Source: Anaerosporomusa subterranea
GTDB taxonomy: Bacteria > Bacillota > Negativicutes > Sporomusales > Acetonemataceae
Length of the DNA stretch: 50,240 nucleotides
Direction: 5' to 3'
Assembly: GCF_001611555.1 (NCBI RefSeq)
Contig: NZ_LSGP01000012.1
Location: 1 to 50,240 of the forward strand
How positions within the stretch are numbered: the first letter of the stretch is position 1; each line of letters begins with the position of its first letter. Positions 35,410 to 43,681 of this stretch are shown here, piece by piece. The translations under genes and the position numbers were made by a program. Under the pieces are notes generated by a model. The model was given only the letters and a program-made list of their open reading frames with translations, made no database searches and was not told where the DNA came from.

Positions 35410-35532
35410 ATGGGTAAAATAACACCAAAAAGCAGTTACAAAAATCTTCAGGCTGCCGCTAAAAGTACACAATTTTTTGTAGCCAAGCAAGCGGCTAAAA
35501 AAACTAACTTAAAAGCACAGAAACCCAAATGA
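35410..35532 (+). CDS. Small basic hypothetical protein (40 aa)
   Basis: 40 aa, lysine- and alanine-rich (GKITPKSSYKNLQAAAKST then AKQAAKKTNLKAQKPK), predicted pI very high. The ATG follows GGAGGT with a good spacer and the stop is next to a terminator, so it is probably real. Its composition resembles small acid-soluble or nucleic-acid-binding peptides, but no family was recognised. Confidence 0.65.
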   Translation: MGKITPKSSYKNLQAAAKSTQFFVAKQAAKKTNLKAQKPK

Positions 35533-35569
35533 AAAGAAGCTGCCGTTCATCGCGGCAACTTCTTTTTTT
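35532..35569 (+). terminator. Terminator of the 40 aa gene
   Basis: AAAAGAAGCTGCCG pairs with CGGCAACTTCTTTT (one G-U), followed by a T-tract. Confidence 0.8.
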
Positions 35570-35656
35570 GTCCTTCGCACAGCCTATAAGATTTCGCCCT
35601 CTTAGGTCAGGATCAACAGGCTGTATTTGATTCCCTATACCAGGTCTTATTATCCG

Positions 35657-35845
35657 TTAGATTTTGCTATCGTACTCCATTTCCAGTTCTTCTAGCAAAC
35701 GATCGATACGCAACTTCGTCATCAGTTTCATCGAAACTGGTGCAGGCGTAGCTGCCACTTGATTTGACTTTCTCAAACAGCACTCTTCAAACACTTGCCC
35801 TAACAGCACATCGCGTGTCGATGTAGTCGCAACTGCATGTCTCAT
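35657..35845 (-). CDS. Small hypothetical protein (62 aa)
   Basis: 62 aa. The ATG follows AAAGGTGATT eight bases ahead. There are two adjacent cysteines in EECCLRK (about 21-27) and a C-terminal charged helix RIDRLLEELEMEYDSKI. No family was recognised. Support is moderate: a ribosome binding site and a mixed amino-acid composition, but no neighbour or terminator that confirms it. It could be a small regulator; this is not testable by eye. Confidence 0.45.
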   Translation of the reverse strand: MRHAVATTSTRDVLLGQVFEECCLRKSNQVAATPAPVSMKLMTKLRIDRLLEELEMEYDSKI

Positions 35846-36122
35846 TTTCTAATCACCTTTCTTTTCTACGAGTAAACCCAGCTCATCCCATCACCGAACT
35901 GATGCTCGGCGAATTCTAGATAAGCTTAAACAGTTTACGCGGCGCCATCTATCCGTTTCGATTGACAGCGGCGTAAGGAAAAGAACCTGCAGAACATGAT
36001 AAAGATCCTCTCTAACAATCTCCCCTTTCAAGAACTTAACTCCATGATAACACAAGGAGCTACAGACCTCAATAAATTTTCTGAAAAGACAGTCTATTGT
36101 TACGACTTTAACATACTCAATC
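35846..36122. other. Intergenic region with no supported gene
   Basis: The only longer frame here (35891-36151 minus) starts at a TTG inside ppnP with no usable spacing to a ribosome binding site and has no known motif. I see no hairpin or repeat. Confidence 0.4.
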
Positions 36123-36437
36123 CTAGATTGCGTATGAACAACAGTAATCAACCACCGTATTGACCTTCAGCTTAAAGCGCGAATTCGCCGAGACTTGGAA
36201 GCTATCACCGGCTTTGACAGTGCGCCAGCCTATCTCTCCTGGCAGTAGTACATCCATCTCACCTGCCAACATCTCCATAAGCTCAGCAGCAGCAGTGCCA
36301 AACTCGTATTCGCCTGGCAACATTATCCCCAGTGTCTTCTTCGTACCGTCAGCAAACAGCACTGTACGGCTAGTTACTTTTCCGTCAAAATAAATATTAG
36401 CTTTCTTGATTACAGAAACTTGATCAAATTGTTGCAT
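36123..36437 (-). CDS. ppnP: Pyrimidine/purine nucleoside phosphorylase PpnP
   Basis: 104 aa single cupin domain of the PpnP (YaiE, DUF1255) family. [52 protein letters not shown] and [13 protein letters not shown] are the expected segments. In E. coli PpnP phosphorolyses several nucleosides. AAGGGGGC ribosome binding site. The region upstream holds the AT-rich palindrome at 36454-36470. Confidence 0.92.
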   Translation of the reverse strand: MQQFDQVSVIKKANIYFDGKVTSRTVLFADGTKKTLGIMLPGEYEFGTAAAELMEMLAGEMDVLLPGEIGWRTVKAGDSFQVSANSRFKLKVNTVVDYCCSYAI

Positions 36438-36453
36438 AAATACAGCCCCCTTG

Positions 36454-36470
36454 AATTTAATTATTAAATT
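36454..36470. promoter_or_regulatory. AT-only palindrome upstream of ppnP
   Basis: AATTTAATTATTAAATT, 8 bp perfect arms around one base, 17 bp before the ppnP start codon. It may be an operator, but AT-rich palindromes also occur by chance. Confidence 0.3.
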
Positions 36471-36582
36471 GTTCTGTACGGAATAGCCTTATTCCTTTGA
36501 ATCGGCGACTTGTATAGAAAGGATTCTATGCAACGTTACAGAATTACAAATATTGTATGTACTGGCAAAGGCGGGATTTATA

Positions 36583-38526
36583 ATGGAAACACGATCAGAC
36601 AGCCCAACGGGTGTTGAAATTAACTTTATCGCCCCCTACAAAGAATTGGAAGATACAATCAACCTTGTTTTTTCAACACACCCCGACCGTCATCTTCTGA
36701 AGAAAAACCTCTACTTAGTTGACCCAAAACAACTGAAGTCTATGAAGTTTGGCGGCGACGTGGTGATCGCTAGAGGTCTAACTGCCATGCTATTGAAAAC
36801 GTATGGAATGCAAATCCCTTTGATTGAAATTCCCGTAACGGGCTACGACATTATGAAAGCCGTCAATCTGTGTACAAAACAATTTGACACAAAAAAAATC
36901 GCCTGCATCGGGTCGGCCAATATGGTCTACGGTGTGCAGAGCATTAAGGAAATACTTGGAGTCGAATTGGATAGCCTTATATTTGATGATAATTCGGCAG
37001 TCGAACAGGCTGTCAATACCGCAATCAGATCAGGCGCGGAAGCTGTTATCGGTGGTTTACAGGTCTACCAGCAGGCCCGAGCGCTTGGTGTTCCGACTGC
37101 GCTGGTTGAATTAGGAAAAGAAGCGATACGTCAAGTTCTCGATGAAGCGATTCGTACAGTGCTGATTACGCGTTCAGAGAGAGAGCGGGCCGAGCGTTTT
37201 AAAACCATCATGGATTACTCCTATGAAGGCATCATCGCAGTCGACAACATAGGACGCATCACCTCATTCAATCGCTGTGCGCAAGACATCACCAACATTC
37301 ACGGCGAGCATTCAATTGGCAACCCGATTGATGTTATTCTACCTGTCATCCCTTTCACCAAGGTTCTTACCAGTGGCAAAAGCGAGTTAGGTATTCTCCT
37401 TTCCATCAATGACGCCAAAGTCATCTGCAACTTAGTGCCGATCCGGCTCGGACAGCAAACCGCTGGCGCAATCGCGACCTTTCAAAACATCACCAAGGTC
37501 CAGGAGATGGAGGGGCATATCCGCAAAAAAACCCATGCCAAAGGATTAACTGCCAAATACCAATTCAGCGATATCATCGGTCAGAGTGTACTCATTAAAG
37601 AAACCACGCATTTTGCTCAACAATATAGCAAAGTAGACTACAACATTTTAATCACCGGCGAAACGGGAACAGGTAAAGAGTTATTCGCACAAAGTATTCA
37701 CAATTTGAGCAATCGCCGACATAATCCTTTCGTTGCTGTTAACTGTGCCGCAATTCCAGAACAACTGTTAGAAAGCGAACTATTTGGCTATTCCGAAGGG
37801 GCTTTCACAGGAGCGATCAAAGGCGGCAAACAAGGCTACTTTGAGTTGGCACATGGCGGCACTTTATTTTTAGATGAGGTTTCCGAATTGCCAATCCGGC
37901 TGCAAGGACGACTCCTACGTGTCTTGCAGGAAAAAGAGGTCATGCCGCTTGGCGGAAGCAAGATCATCCCTGTTGATGTCCGTATCCTTGCCGCCACCAA
38001 TAAGAACCTGAAGCAACTGGTTGCAGATGGGCATTTTCGGCAAGATCTGCTGTACAGATTGGATGTACTACGGCTGTATATTCCACCGCTAAGGAAACGG
38101 CAGGAAGACATCGCCATGCTTGTTACCTGGTTCCTACAGAATCACAGTCGTAAGTTTGATAAACCGACGTACAGACTGCACCCTGATGTTCTTGCAATTC
38201 TTGGCACATATCCCTGGCCTGGCAATATCAGAGAGTTGAAAAACGTGTGTGATCGTCTTGCCCTCTTAGCGAACGAAAGTTGGATCGAACCCGGCGTCGT
38301 CCGCAAAGTAATGGACTTTGATGAATATTTTCCTTCCGAGACTGTCAGTATTAACGCGGCGGTCCCGATTTTCCCGTCTCTCGTCGACATTAAGCAAGCA
38401 GAGATCTCTGCTATCCGCAACGCATTACGTCAGACAAATAGTAACAAAACCCTCACCGCAAAACTATTAGGCATACATACGACAACTTTGTGGCGCAAGA
38501 TGAAAAAGCACAGAATCGAGGAATGA
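36583..38526 (+). CDS. Sigma-54 activator with PrpR-N-like sensor
   Basis: 647 aa enhancer-binding protein. The N-terminal region (about 10-195) looks like a PrpR-N/receptor-type sensor (FGGDVVIARGLTAMLLK; GAEAVIGGLQVYQQARALGVPTALVELG). A PAS-like domain follows at about 205-310. The AAA+ domain has Walker A GETGTGKE at 359-366, the sigma-54-contacting GAFTGA at 406-411 and Walker B near 425-433. A Fis-type helix-turn-helix lies at about 605-645. The ATG at 36583 is preferred; an upstream TTG adds ten residues. It is divergent from ppnP and is followed by a candidate enhancer and a -24/-12 promoter. Confidence 0.92.
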   Translation: METRSDSPTGVEINFIAPYKELEDTINLVFSTHPDRHLLKKNLYLVDPKQLKSMKFGGDVVIARGLTAMLLKTYGMQIPLIEIPVTGYDIMKAVNLCTKQFDTKKIACIGSANMVYGVQSIKEILGVELDSLIFDDNSAVEQAVNTAIRSGAEAVIGGLQVYQQARALGVPTALVELGKEAIRQVLDEAIRTVLITRSERERAERFKTIMDYSYEGIIAVDNIGRITSFNRCAQDITNIHGEHSIGNPIDVILPVIPFTKVLTSGKSELGILLSINDAKVICNLVPIRLGQQTAGAIATFQNITKVQEMEGHIRKKTHAKGLTAKYQFSDIIGQSVLIKETTHFAQQYSKVDYNILITGETGTGKELFAQSIHNLSNRRHNPFVAVNCAAIPEQLLESELFGYSEGAFTGAIKGGKQGYFELAHGGTLFLDEVSELPIRLQGRLLRVLQEKEVMPLGGSKIIPVDVRILAATNKNLKQLVADGHFRQDLLYRLDVLRLYIPPLRKRQEDIAMLVTWFLQNHSRKFDKPTYRLHPDVLAILGTYPWPGNIRELKNVCDRLALLANESWIEPGVVRKVMDFDEYFPSETVSINAAVPIFPSLVDIKQAEISAIRNALRQTNSNKTLTAKLLGIHTTTLWRKMKKHRIEE

Positions 38527-38538
38527 CACGCTGCCACG

Positions 38539-38596
38539 CATTGCAAAAGATTGCAGAAACATTGCATTTCGCATGTCTCTGCAATCTTTTGCAATG
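38539..38596. promoter_or_regulatory. Candidate upstream activating sequence
   Basis: A perfect 19 bp inverted repeat, CATTGCAAAAGATTGCAGA at 38539-38557 and its complement at 38578-38596, around a 20 bp spacer that itself contains ATTGCAT. TTGCA recurs in every half. It ends 175 bp upstream of the sigma-54 promoter, the usual enhancer distance, and begins 12 bp after the activator gene. Confidence 0.7.
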
Positions 38597-38770
38597 AAAT
38601 GGAGAAATTCAAGTAAAGTATTTACATCGCCTAAAGCCCTAACTAAAGATTTTTCGATAAGACTGTTGTGCTTCACTCACAGTCTTCCTGTGTTTAATCC
38701 TGCCAATGCCCTCATTGAGCGTATAGATAACTCGTCATGACACTAAAGCGAAAATATGCTCATCAATAGT

Positions 38771-38786
38771 TGGCACAATTTTTGCA
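38771..38786 (+). promoter_or_regulatory. Sigma-54 (-24/-12) promoter
   Basis: TGGCAC-N5-TTGCA is a near-perfect RpoN promoter (TGGCAC at 38771-38776, TTGCA at 38782-38786), 72 bp before the start codon of the dehydrogenase gene. Confidence 0.88.
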
Positions 38787-38858
38787 CTATTTATTGGCGA
38801 GTGATACCGGAGCCTTGAAATGACTCCGGAAAACAAACACTTATGGAGGGGAAAAACC

Positions 38859-40271
38859 ATGATTTATCAACACTTGTACAGCCGATTCAGTAAAAAGGGC
38901 CATGTAACCGCAGCCATTATTGGCTCCGGCCACTTCGGCACAGCGGTCATCACTCAATCAATGCACAACCCGCTATTGAAAGTCCCTGTCGTTTGCGATC
39001 AAAATGTTAGCAGAGCCCGCGATGCCTACGGTAAAGCTGGAATCACTGACGACATGGTCGTCGTTTGCGACAGTGTATCAACCGCAAAAGCCGCTCTGGA
39101 ACAGGGGAAATATGTTATTGTTGCCGATCCGATGATCGTAATGGAACTGCCTATCGATGTCATCGGCGAAGCCACTGGTATTCCCGAAGCTGGCGTGCGC
39201 CACGCTTTGGCTGCTATTCAGCACGGCAAACACATTGCCATGATCAACAAGGAGGCTGACTCAGCCGTTGGACCTATCCTACAGCATTTGGCAGAAAAAT
39301 CTGGTTTAGTATATACTCCGGTTGATGGCGACCAGCATGGTCTGCTCATTGGCATGTTTTATTGGGCCCAGACGCTGGGGCTGAATGTGATCTGCGGCGG
39401 CAAAGCCCGCGACGCCGAATTTGTTCTCGATAGAAAGAAAAAAACGGTAACTTGCGAAGCTGACGGTATTACTATTCACGAGACCAAGGTTGTCCAACTC
39501 AAAGACGAGGATCTCGACTTATTTGACGAACTACCGGTCGGCAAAGAAGCCGAATATATGGAACGACGCAAAGCACTACTTGCCGAACTGCCGATGGCTG
39601 GCGGCTTTGACCTGTGTGAGTTGACGATCATGTGCAATTCTACCGGTCTGGCTCCCGATGTCCCCGCAACCCATGAGGCAATCGTACGCATTACAGAGGT
39701 ACCAAAAGTGCTGTGCACAAAGGAAGACGGCGGTTTCCTGAGGAAAACTGGCGCAATCGAAGTCGTCACTGTGTTCCGTGATACCTTCGAGTCTGGTCTG
39801 GGTGGCGGCGAATTTATGGTTGTCGCCTCACCGAACGAATATTCGCAAATGATCCTGACTACCAAGGGTTGCCTATCAAATAGCAAAGGCACTGCCGCCT
39901 TGGTCCATCGCCCGCATCATCTCTGCGGTGTCGAGACCTCGACCTCTATTCTCTGCGCCGGCATGGTTGGGATAACCACAGGCAGCAGCGAATACCTTCC
40001 CCGCTATGACTTAGTCCGCACTGCCGCCTGTGATCTAAAAGCAGGTTATAAGCTAGGTACCGACCACGACCAAAACCTAAAATCCGCTATTGTCCCCGCC
40101 AACGCAATCAGTGGCAAATCCCCTGTTCCTGCTCATATGGCTAATGGCAACGAATTATTGTGCGATGTTTCTGCTGGTACCATGATCACTTTCGACATGA
40201 TCAAGCGCCCAGAAGATTCAGTGCTTTGGGATCTCAGACAACAACAAGACCAGCTCTTTCTGCAGAAGTAA
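38859..40271 (+). CDS. COG4091-type dehydrogenase with C-terminal SAF domain
   Basis: 470 aa. The N-terminal Rossmann domain has IIGSGHFGTAV (about 19-29), and the body resembles homoserine dehydrogenase: EATGIPEAGVRHALAAIQHGKHIAMINKEAD at about 108-138 and TPVDGDQHGLLIGM. The C-terminal SAF domain occupies about 380-450. Proteins of this family are called predicted homoserine dehydrogenases, but their substrates are unknown and threonine synthesis is unlikely here. GGAGGGG ribosome binding site; the upstream ATG adds 13 residues without one. First gene of the sigma-54 operon. Confidence 0.82.
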   Translation: MIYQHLYSRFSKKGHVTAAIIGSGHFGTAVITQSMHNPLLKVPVVCDQNVSRARDAYGKAGITDDMVVVCDSVSTAKAALEQGKYVIVADPMIVMELPIDVIGEATGIPEAGVRHALAAIQHGKHIAMINKEADSAVGPILQHLAEKSGLVYTPVDGDQHGLLIGMFYWAQTLGLNVICGGKARDAEFVLDRKKKTVTCEADGITIHETKVVQLKDEDLDLFDELPVGKEAEYMERRKALLAELPMAGGFDLCELTIMCNSTGLAPDVPATHEAIVRITEVPKVLCTKEDGGFLRKTGAIEVVTVFRDTFESGLGGGEFMVVASPNEYSQMILTTKGCLSNSKGTAALVHRPHHLCGVETSTSILCAGMVGITTGSSEYLPRYDLVRTAACDLKAGYKLGTDHDQNLKSAIVPANAISGKSPVPAHMANGNELLCDVSAGTMITFDMIKRPEDSVLWDLRQQQDQLFLQK

Positions 40272-40316
40272 TTGGCATAAAAATTCTGTATCTAAATGTG
40301 TGGAGGAGATGTCAGA

Positions 40317-41591
40317 ATGTCATTACCTGTTATTTCCTTGATTGCCTTGGCTATTGCGATCATCATTAGTTGCGTCTCTACGTTAAATATCGGAGCATTA
40401 GCTCTCGGCTTATCTCTGATTGTCGGCCACTATATCGGCGGCATGTCTGTTGCCGATATTCTAAAAGGCTATCCCACCAGTCTGTTGATCATGTTGGCAG
40501 GCACTACCTTTTTGTTCGCCATTGCACAGGTGAATGGCACCTTGACCAAAGTAACAAAACACGTAATGAAGTTAGCCAAAGGTCGAGTTGGCATGATACC
40601 GATCGTCCTGTTTTTCATTGCGACTATCGTGTCGTCGATAGGTGCAGGCGGGACAACAACCGCCGCGCTGATGGCACCAACTGTTATGGTGCTGGCAGGC
40701 GAAATGCGCATCAGCCGCCTGCTGATGGCTGTCATGGTTATCAACGGTACCAACGCGGGGACGATGTCTCCGATCGTTCCTGGCGGCATCATCGCTGCCG
40801 GAATTGTTGGAAAGATGGGTGTCGGCGATCTTAGTATTTCCATGTGGCTAAATACCACTCTTATTCACTTCGCTGCCGGTTTGATTGCATACTTCCTGTG
40901 CGGCGGTATGAAGCTGTGGAAGGAAAACGGCAATCTCGCCCAACAGCAACTCCTAGCTAGCATGACGATTGAACCGTTTAACCGTGATCAAAAATTGACT
41001 CTAGCAGGCATCATTATCTTCATCATTGGTGCCTGTGGCTTCAAAATGGATATCGGTTTAGGTGCCTTTGCCATTGCCAGTACACTCGCCTTGCTGCGGG
41101 TAGTGGAAGAAGACAAAGCGATTAAAGCTATGCCTTGGGGCGCCATCCTCATGGTCACCGGTGTCACAGTACTGATTCAGATGATGAGCAAGGTTGGCGG
41201 TATGGACCTTTTCGCTAGTATCATGGCCAAGGTGTCAACTCCGGCCACAGTTAATATCGTAGCTGGTACACTCTCAGGCGTCGTCTCAGCCTACGCGAGC
41301 ACCACCGGTGTCGTATTGCCCGCCTTCCTGCCGTTGGCGCCACTCTTGATACAGAAAACCGGCGCACCGCCTGCAGACTTAATTCCGCTCTTAAATTCCA
41401 TTGTTAGCTGCGGCTTCATCGTAGATAGCAGCCCATTGTCGACAAGCGGTGCTATCTTCTTAGCCAATGCGCCAGCTGAAGACAACAAAGTCAAACTGTT
41501 CCGCAATTTGCTGGTATGGGCTCTGTCCATGGCTGTCGTCGGCTCAATTCTTTGCTGGCTCTTCTTCTACATCTTACGCATCGGCGCTTAA
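40317..41591 (+). CDS. MatC-like dicarboxylate/organic-acid carrier
   Basis: 424 aa integral membrane protein with about 11-12 helices. The start, ISLIALAIAIIISCVSTLNIGALALGLSLIVGHYIGGMSV, resembles the MatC N-terminal family. GAGGTTTAALMAPTVMVLAGEMRIS and the second-half ASTTGVVLPAFLPLAPLLIQKTGAP are the expected paired re-entrant segments of SLC13/DASS-like carriers. It likely imports the substrate of the upstream dehydrogenase, probably an organic or hydroxy acid. GGAGGAG ribosome binding site; it lies 45 bp downstream in the same operon. Confidence 0.82.
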   Translation: MSLPVISLIALAIAIIISCVSTLNIGALALGLSLIVGHYIGGMSVADILKGYPTSLLIMLAGTTFLFAIAQVNGTLTKVTKHVMKLAKGRVGMIPIVLFFIATIVSSIGAGGTTTAALMAPTVMVLAGEMRISRLLMAVMVINGTNAGTMSPIVPGGIIAAGIVGKMGVGDLSISMWLNTTLIHFAAGLIAYFLCGGMKLWKENGNLAQQQLLASMTIEPFNRDQKLTLAGIIIFIIGACGFKMDIGLGAFAIASTLALLRVVEEDKAIKAMPWGAILMVTGVTVLIQMMSKVGGMDLFASIMAKVSTPATVNIVAGTLSGVVSAYASTTGVVLPAFLPLAPLLIQKTGAPPADLIPLLNSIVSCGFIVDSSPLSTSGAIFLANAPAEDNKVKLFRNLLVWALSMAVVGSILCWLFFYILRIGA

Positions 41592-41716
41592 GAAAACTGC
41601 GGTTGCGATCTATGGATAACCGGGTCTGAGCCACCGACTACACAGAATCGGACAGTTTCGGCGGCCCGCAGTTCTTGCACAAGGCTGCCCCATTTAATAG
41701 AGCTGGTCTGATCGAT
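41592..41716. other. Intergenic region after the carrier gene
   Basis: An imperfect inverted ACTGCGG...CCGCAGT pair about 80 bp apart is the only structure seen before the terminator. No gene. Confidence 0.35.
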
Positions 41717-41717
41717 A

Positions 41718-41754
41718 AAAAGGGCTGAATCCGTTTTGGGGATTCAGCCCTTTT
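41718..41754. terminator. Bidirectional terminator
   Basis: AAAAGGGCTGAATCC and GGATTCAGCCCTTTT form a perfect 15 bp stem with a 7-base loop. It separates the sigma-54 operon from the convergent aldo/keto reductase gene and can serve both. Confidence 0.88.
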
Positions 41755-41755
41755 C

Positions 41756-42751
41756 TTAGCGATACCTCGACTTTTCCTTGCCTTCCCACATATCTGGGTT
41801 ATCTCCAACCTTAGCTTTCAAATCTTCGGTCGCAACTACCAATGACTTCATAGTCTCGTTAGATAGCTCAACGTAGGTCGCTTTTATATTTTCCTGCAGT
41901 TGTTGCGGCGTCCTGGCGCCAACTAGCACGGAACTAATACCTGGTTGGTTGAGCACCCAGGATATTGCCACATTGCCCGTCGATTCACCAATACTGGCGC
42001 AGATTTCCCGTATTCTTGCCACAGCTGTAAAGGTCTCAGCTTCCATCCCGGCTTCTCCATGGCGAGCGTTCGACCGTTGATGTGAATAGAAGCGAGTGCC
42101 TGTTAGTCCTGGAGGCACTTGCTCTACTGATTGGTATTTGCCGGTCAACAACCCCTGGCACAGGGGGCTGTAGGCAATCACGCCAACCCTGTTCTCTTTG
42201 CACTTAGGCAAAATCTCCTGTTCAATGGCCCGCCACAACAAGCTATAAGGCAGTTGGTCGCTGACGACATTGCTCAACTTCAGAACGCTCTCCATATCCT
42301 GCACGCCAAAATTGCAAACCCCTACTGTCCTCACCTTGCCTTGCTGTACGAGTTGGTCGAAAGCCGCCATGGTTTCCTCCAATGGAATTGAGCGGCTAGG
42401 CCAATGGATTTGATACAGATCCAGGTAATCGGTGTTTAGCCGCTTTAGACTTTGTTCACAGGATTTAATGACATTCTCTCGCGTTAAGTTGTCACTATAC
42501 ACTTTAGAGGCCACCACCACTTGATGACGGCACCCTTTCAAGCCTTGGCCCAATACCTCTTCAGAGCGACCGTCGCCATACTTTTCCGCAGTATCAAAAA
42601 AGGTGATACCGACGTCAATTGCCGTACGGATGGTGTTGATCGAGTCTTTTTCCTCCTGGTTTCCCCAAACAGTTCCACCGGCAAATGCCCAACACCCTAA
42701 ACCGAGTGCGGACACCTTGAGTGGCGTTTTTCCTAAGGTTGTATACCGCAT
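41756..42751 (-). CDS. Aldo/keto reductase
   Basis: 331 aa NADPH-dependent TIM-barrel oxidoreductase. The catalytic tetrad is present: Asp and Tyr in FFDTAEKYGDG (about 52-62), Lys in VVVASKV (about 83) and His in YQIHWPS (about 116). ALGLGCWAFAGG and the C-terminal VGARTPQQLQENI are typical of the family with YhdN/general stress relatives. The physiological substrate is unknown. The ATG at 42751 follows GGAGGG with a seven-base spacer; a TTG two codons earlier is less likely. Monocistronic. Confidence 0.92.
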   Translation of the reverse strand: MRYTTLGKTPLKVSALGLGCWAFAGGTVWGNQEEKDSINTIRTAIDVGITFFDTAEKYGDGRSEEVLGQGLKGCRHQVVVASKVYSDNLTRENVIKSCEQSLKRLNTDYLDLYQIHWPSRSIPLEETMAAFDQLVQQGKVRTVGVCNFGVQDMESVLKLSNVVSDQLPYSLLWRAIEQEILPKCKENRVGVIAYSPLCQGLLTGKYQSVEQVPPGLTGTRFYSHQRSNARHGEAGMEAETFTAVARIREICASIGESTGNVAISWVLNQPGISSVLVGARTPQQLQENIKATYVELSNETMKSLVVATEDLKAKVGDNPDMWEGKEKSRYR

Positions 42752-42865
42752 TCTCAATCCCTCCTGTGTTAGCTCTTATGTGTTTTCCTATTCTTTACAC
42801 AGGAAGAAAAACCTGCCCCGCTGCTATAAACTATTTCAGCGCCCGTCCCTAAAAAACACTGATCA

Positions 42866-43564
42866 CTACTTGCGAAATACCCCTTGCTCAATGAGTTGAC
42901 GCAGAACAGCTAGCGAATCAGCAAATGAATCGGTCACGTTTTCATGCAAGACGCTAATCATCGTTGGAATAGCGGCCGTCGTCACCGTAACCCCGTTATT
43001 TGCCGTCACATCCTGTGACAATACATAGCGGCGTAGGCCGTCGGCTTGCCGCGTTTTCAACTGAGCCAGTAAGTTAATCATGTATTGCCAAAGATAAGAC
43101 GCATAGGCCTCCGTTTTTTCAACAGTCGGGATCTCGCCCCGGTGTGTGACGCTATTTCGGAATGAAACCCATTTGTTGTCGACAGTCGGTGGCTGTTGCG
43201 CGAACGATTGGAGATACAACATGTAAAACGCGCCGATCTGTCGTTCTGACTGGTGCGAAAGTTGCTTCCACGTCGCTTTAATATGCGATTTTGGCACACG
43301 TTGCTGACTAAGCATGACCATAATCGCAAATTCAAAAAAACGTTCTAGCGCTGCCGCAAAATCGAGTGCCGCTTCACGAGGATATCCATCTAAAAACGCT
43401 AAAGACCCCATCTGGAATAAGATTTCGAATTTTTGCAGTGGCAGGGTGACTAAGACACGATGTCCATTTTGACAATCGAGCTCATAAACTCCCTCATAGT
43501 TCATCTCTACATATTGAGATGCAGCATTTGGCGCGCATTGCGGACAACGCAGCAAAAGCTTCAT
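42866..43564 (-). CDS. Zinc-ribbon protein with a HEPN-like motif
   Basis: 232 aa protein without a named family. The N-terminus could bind zinc through Cys7, Cys10, Cys31 and His35 (CPQC then CQNGH). A mostly helical part follows, with FRNSVTHRGEIP at about 135-146, where Arg136 and His141 make the R-x4-H pair seen in HEPN ribonucleases. GGAGGTTACC ribosome binding site. It stands alone. RNase or toxin-like activity is inference from one short motif; a structural role is equally possible. Confidence 0.7.
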   Translation of the reverse strand: MKLLLRCPQCAPNAASQYVEMNYEGVYELDCQNGHRVLVTLPLQKFEILFQMGSLAFLDGYPREAALDFAAALERFFEFAIMVMLSQQRVPKSHIKATWKQLSHQSERQIGAFYMLYLQSFAQQPPTVDNKWVSFRNSVTHRGEIPTVEKTEAYASYLWQYMINLLAQLKTRQADGLRRYVLSQDVTANNGVTVTTAAIPTMISVLHENVTDSFADSLAVLRQLIEQGVFRK

Positions 43565-43630
43565 GGTAACCTCCTATTCGACGGGCAACAGTCCAAATAT
43601 GATCTTAGTATACTCCAGTCTGACAAAAAA

Positions 43631-43659
43631 AGACTTCAAAGCAAATTGCTCTGAAGTCT
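43631..43659 (-). terminator. Terminator of the RND operon
   Basis: AGACTTCAAAGCAA and TTGCTCTGAAGTCT pair with one mismatch. On the minus strand the stem is followed by TTTTTTTGTC, 23 bp after the RND stop. Confidence 0.85.
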
Positions 43660-43681
43660 AAAGGTACCGTAGAGAGACGGA

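Noticed and set aside
35891-36151. 86-codon minus-strand frame overlapping the ppnP 3' end
   Set aside because: It starts at a TTG directly after GGTGG without spacing, overlaps ppnP and has no recognisable motif.
41592-41716. ACTGCGG...CCGCAGT inverted pair as possible attachment site
   Set aside because: The arms are only 7 bp, far apart, and no integrase or duplicated site is nearby.
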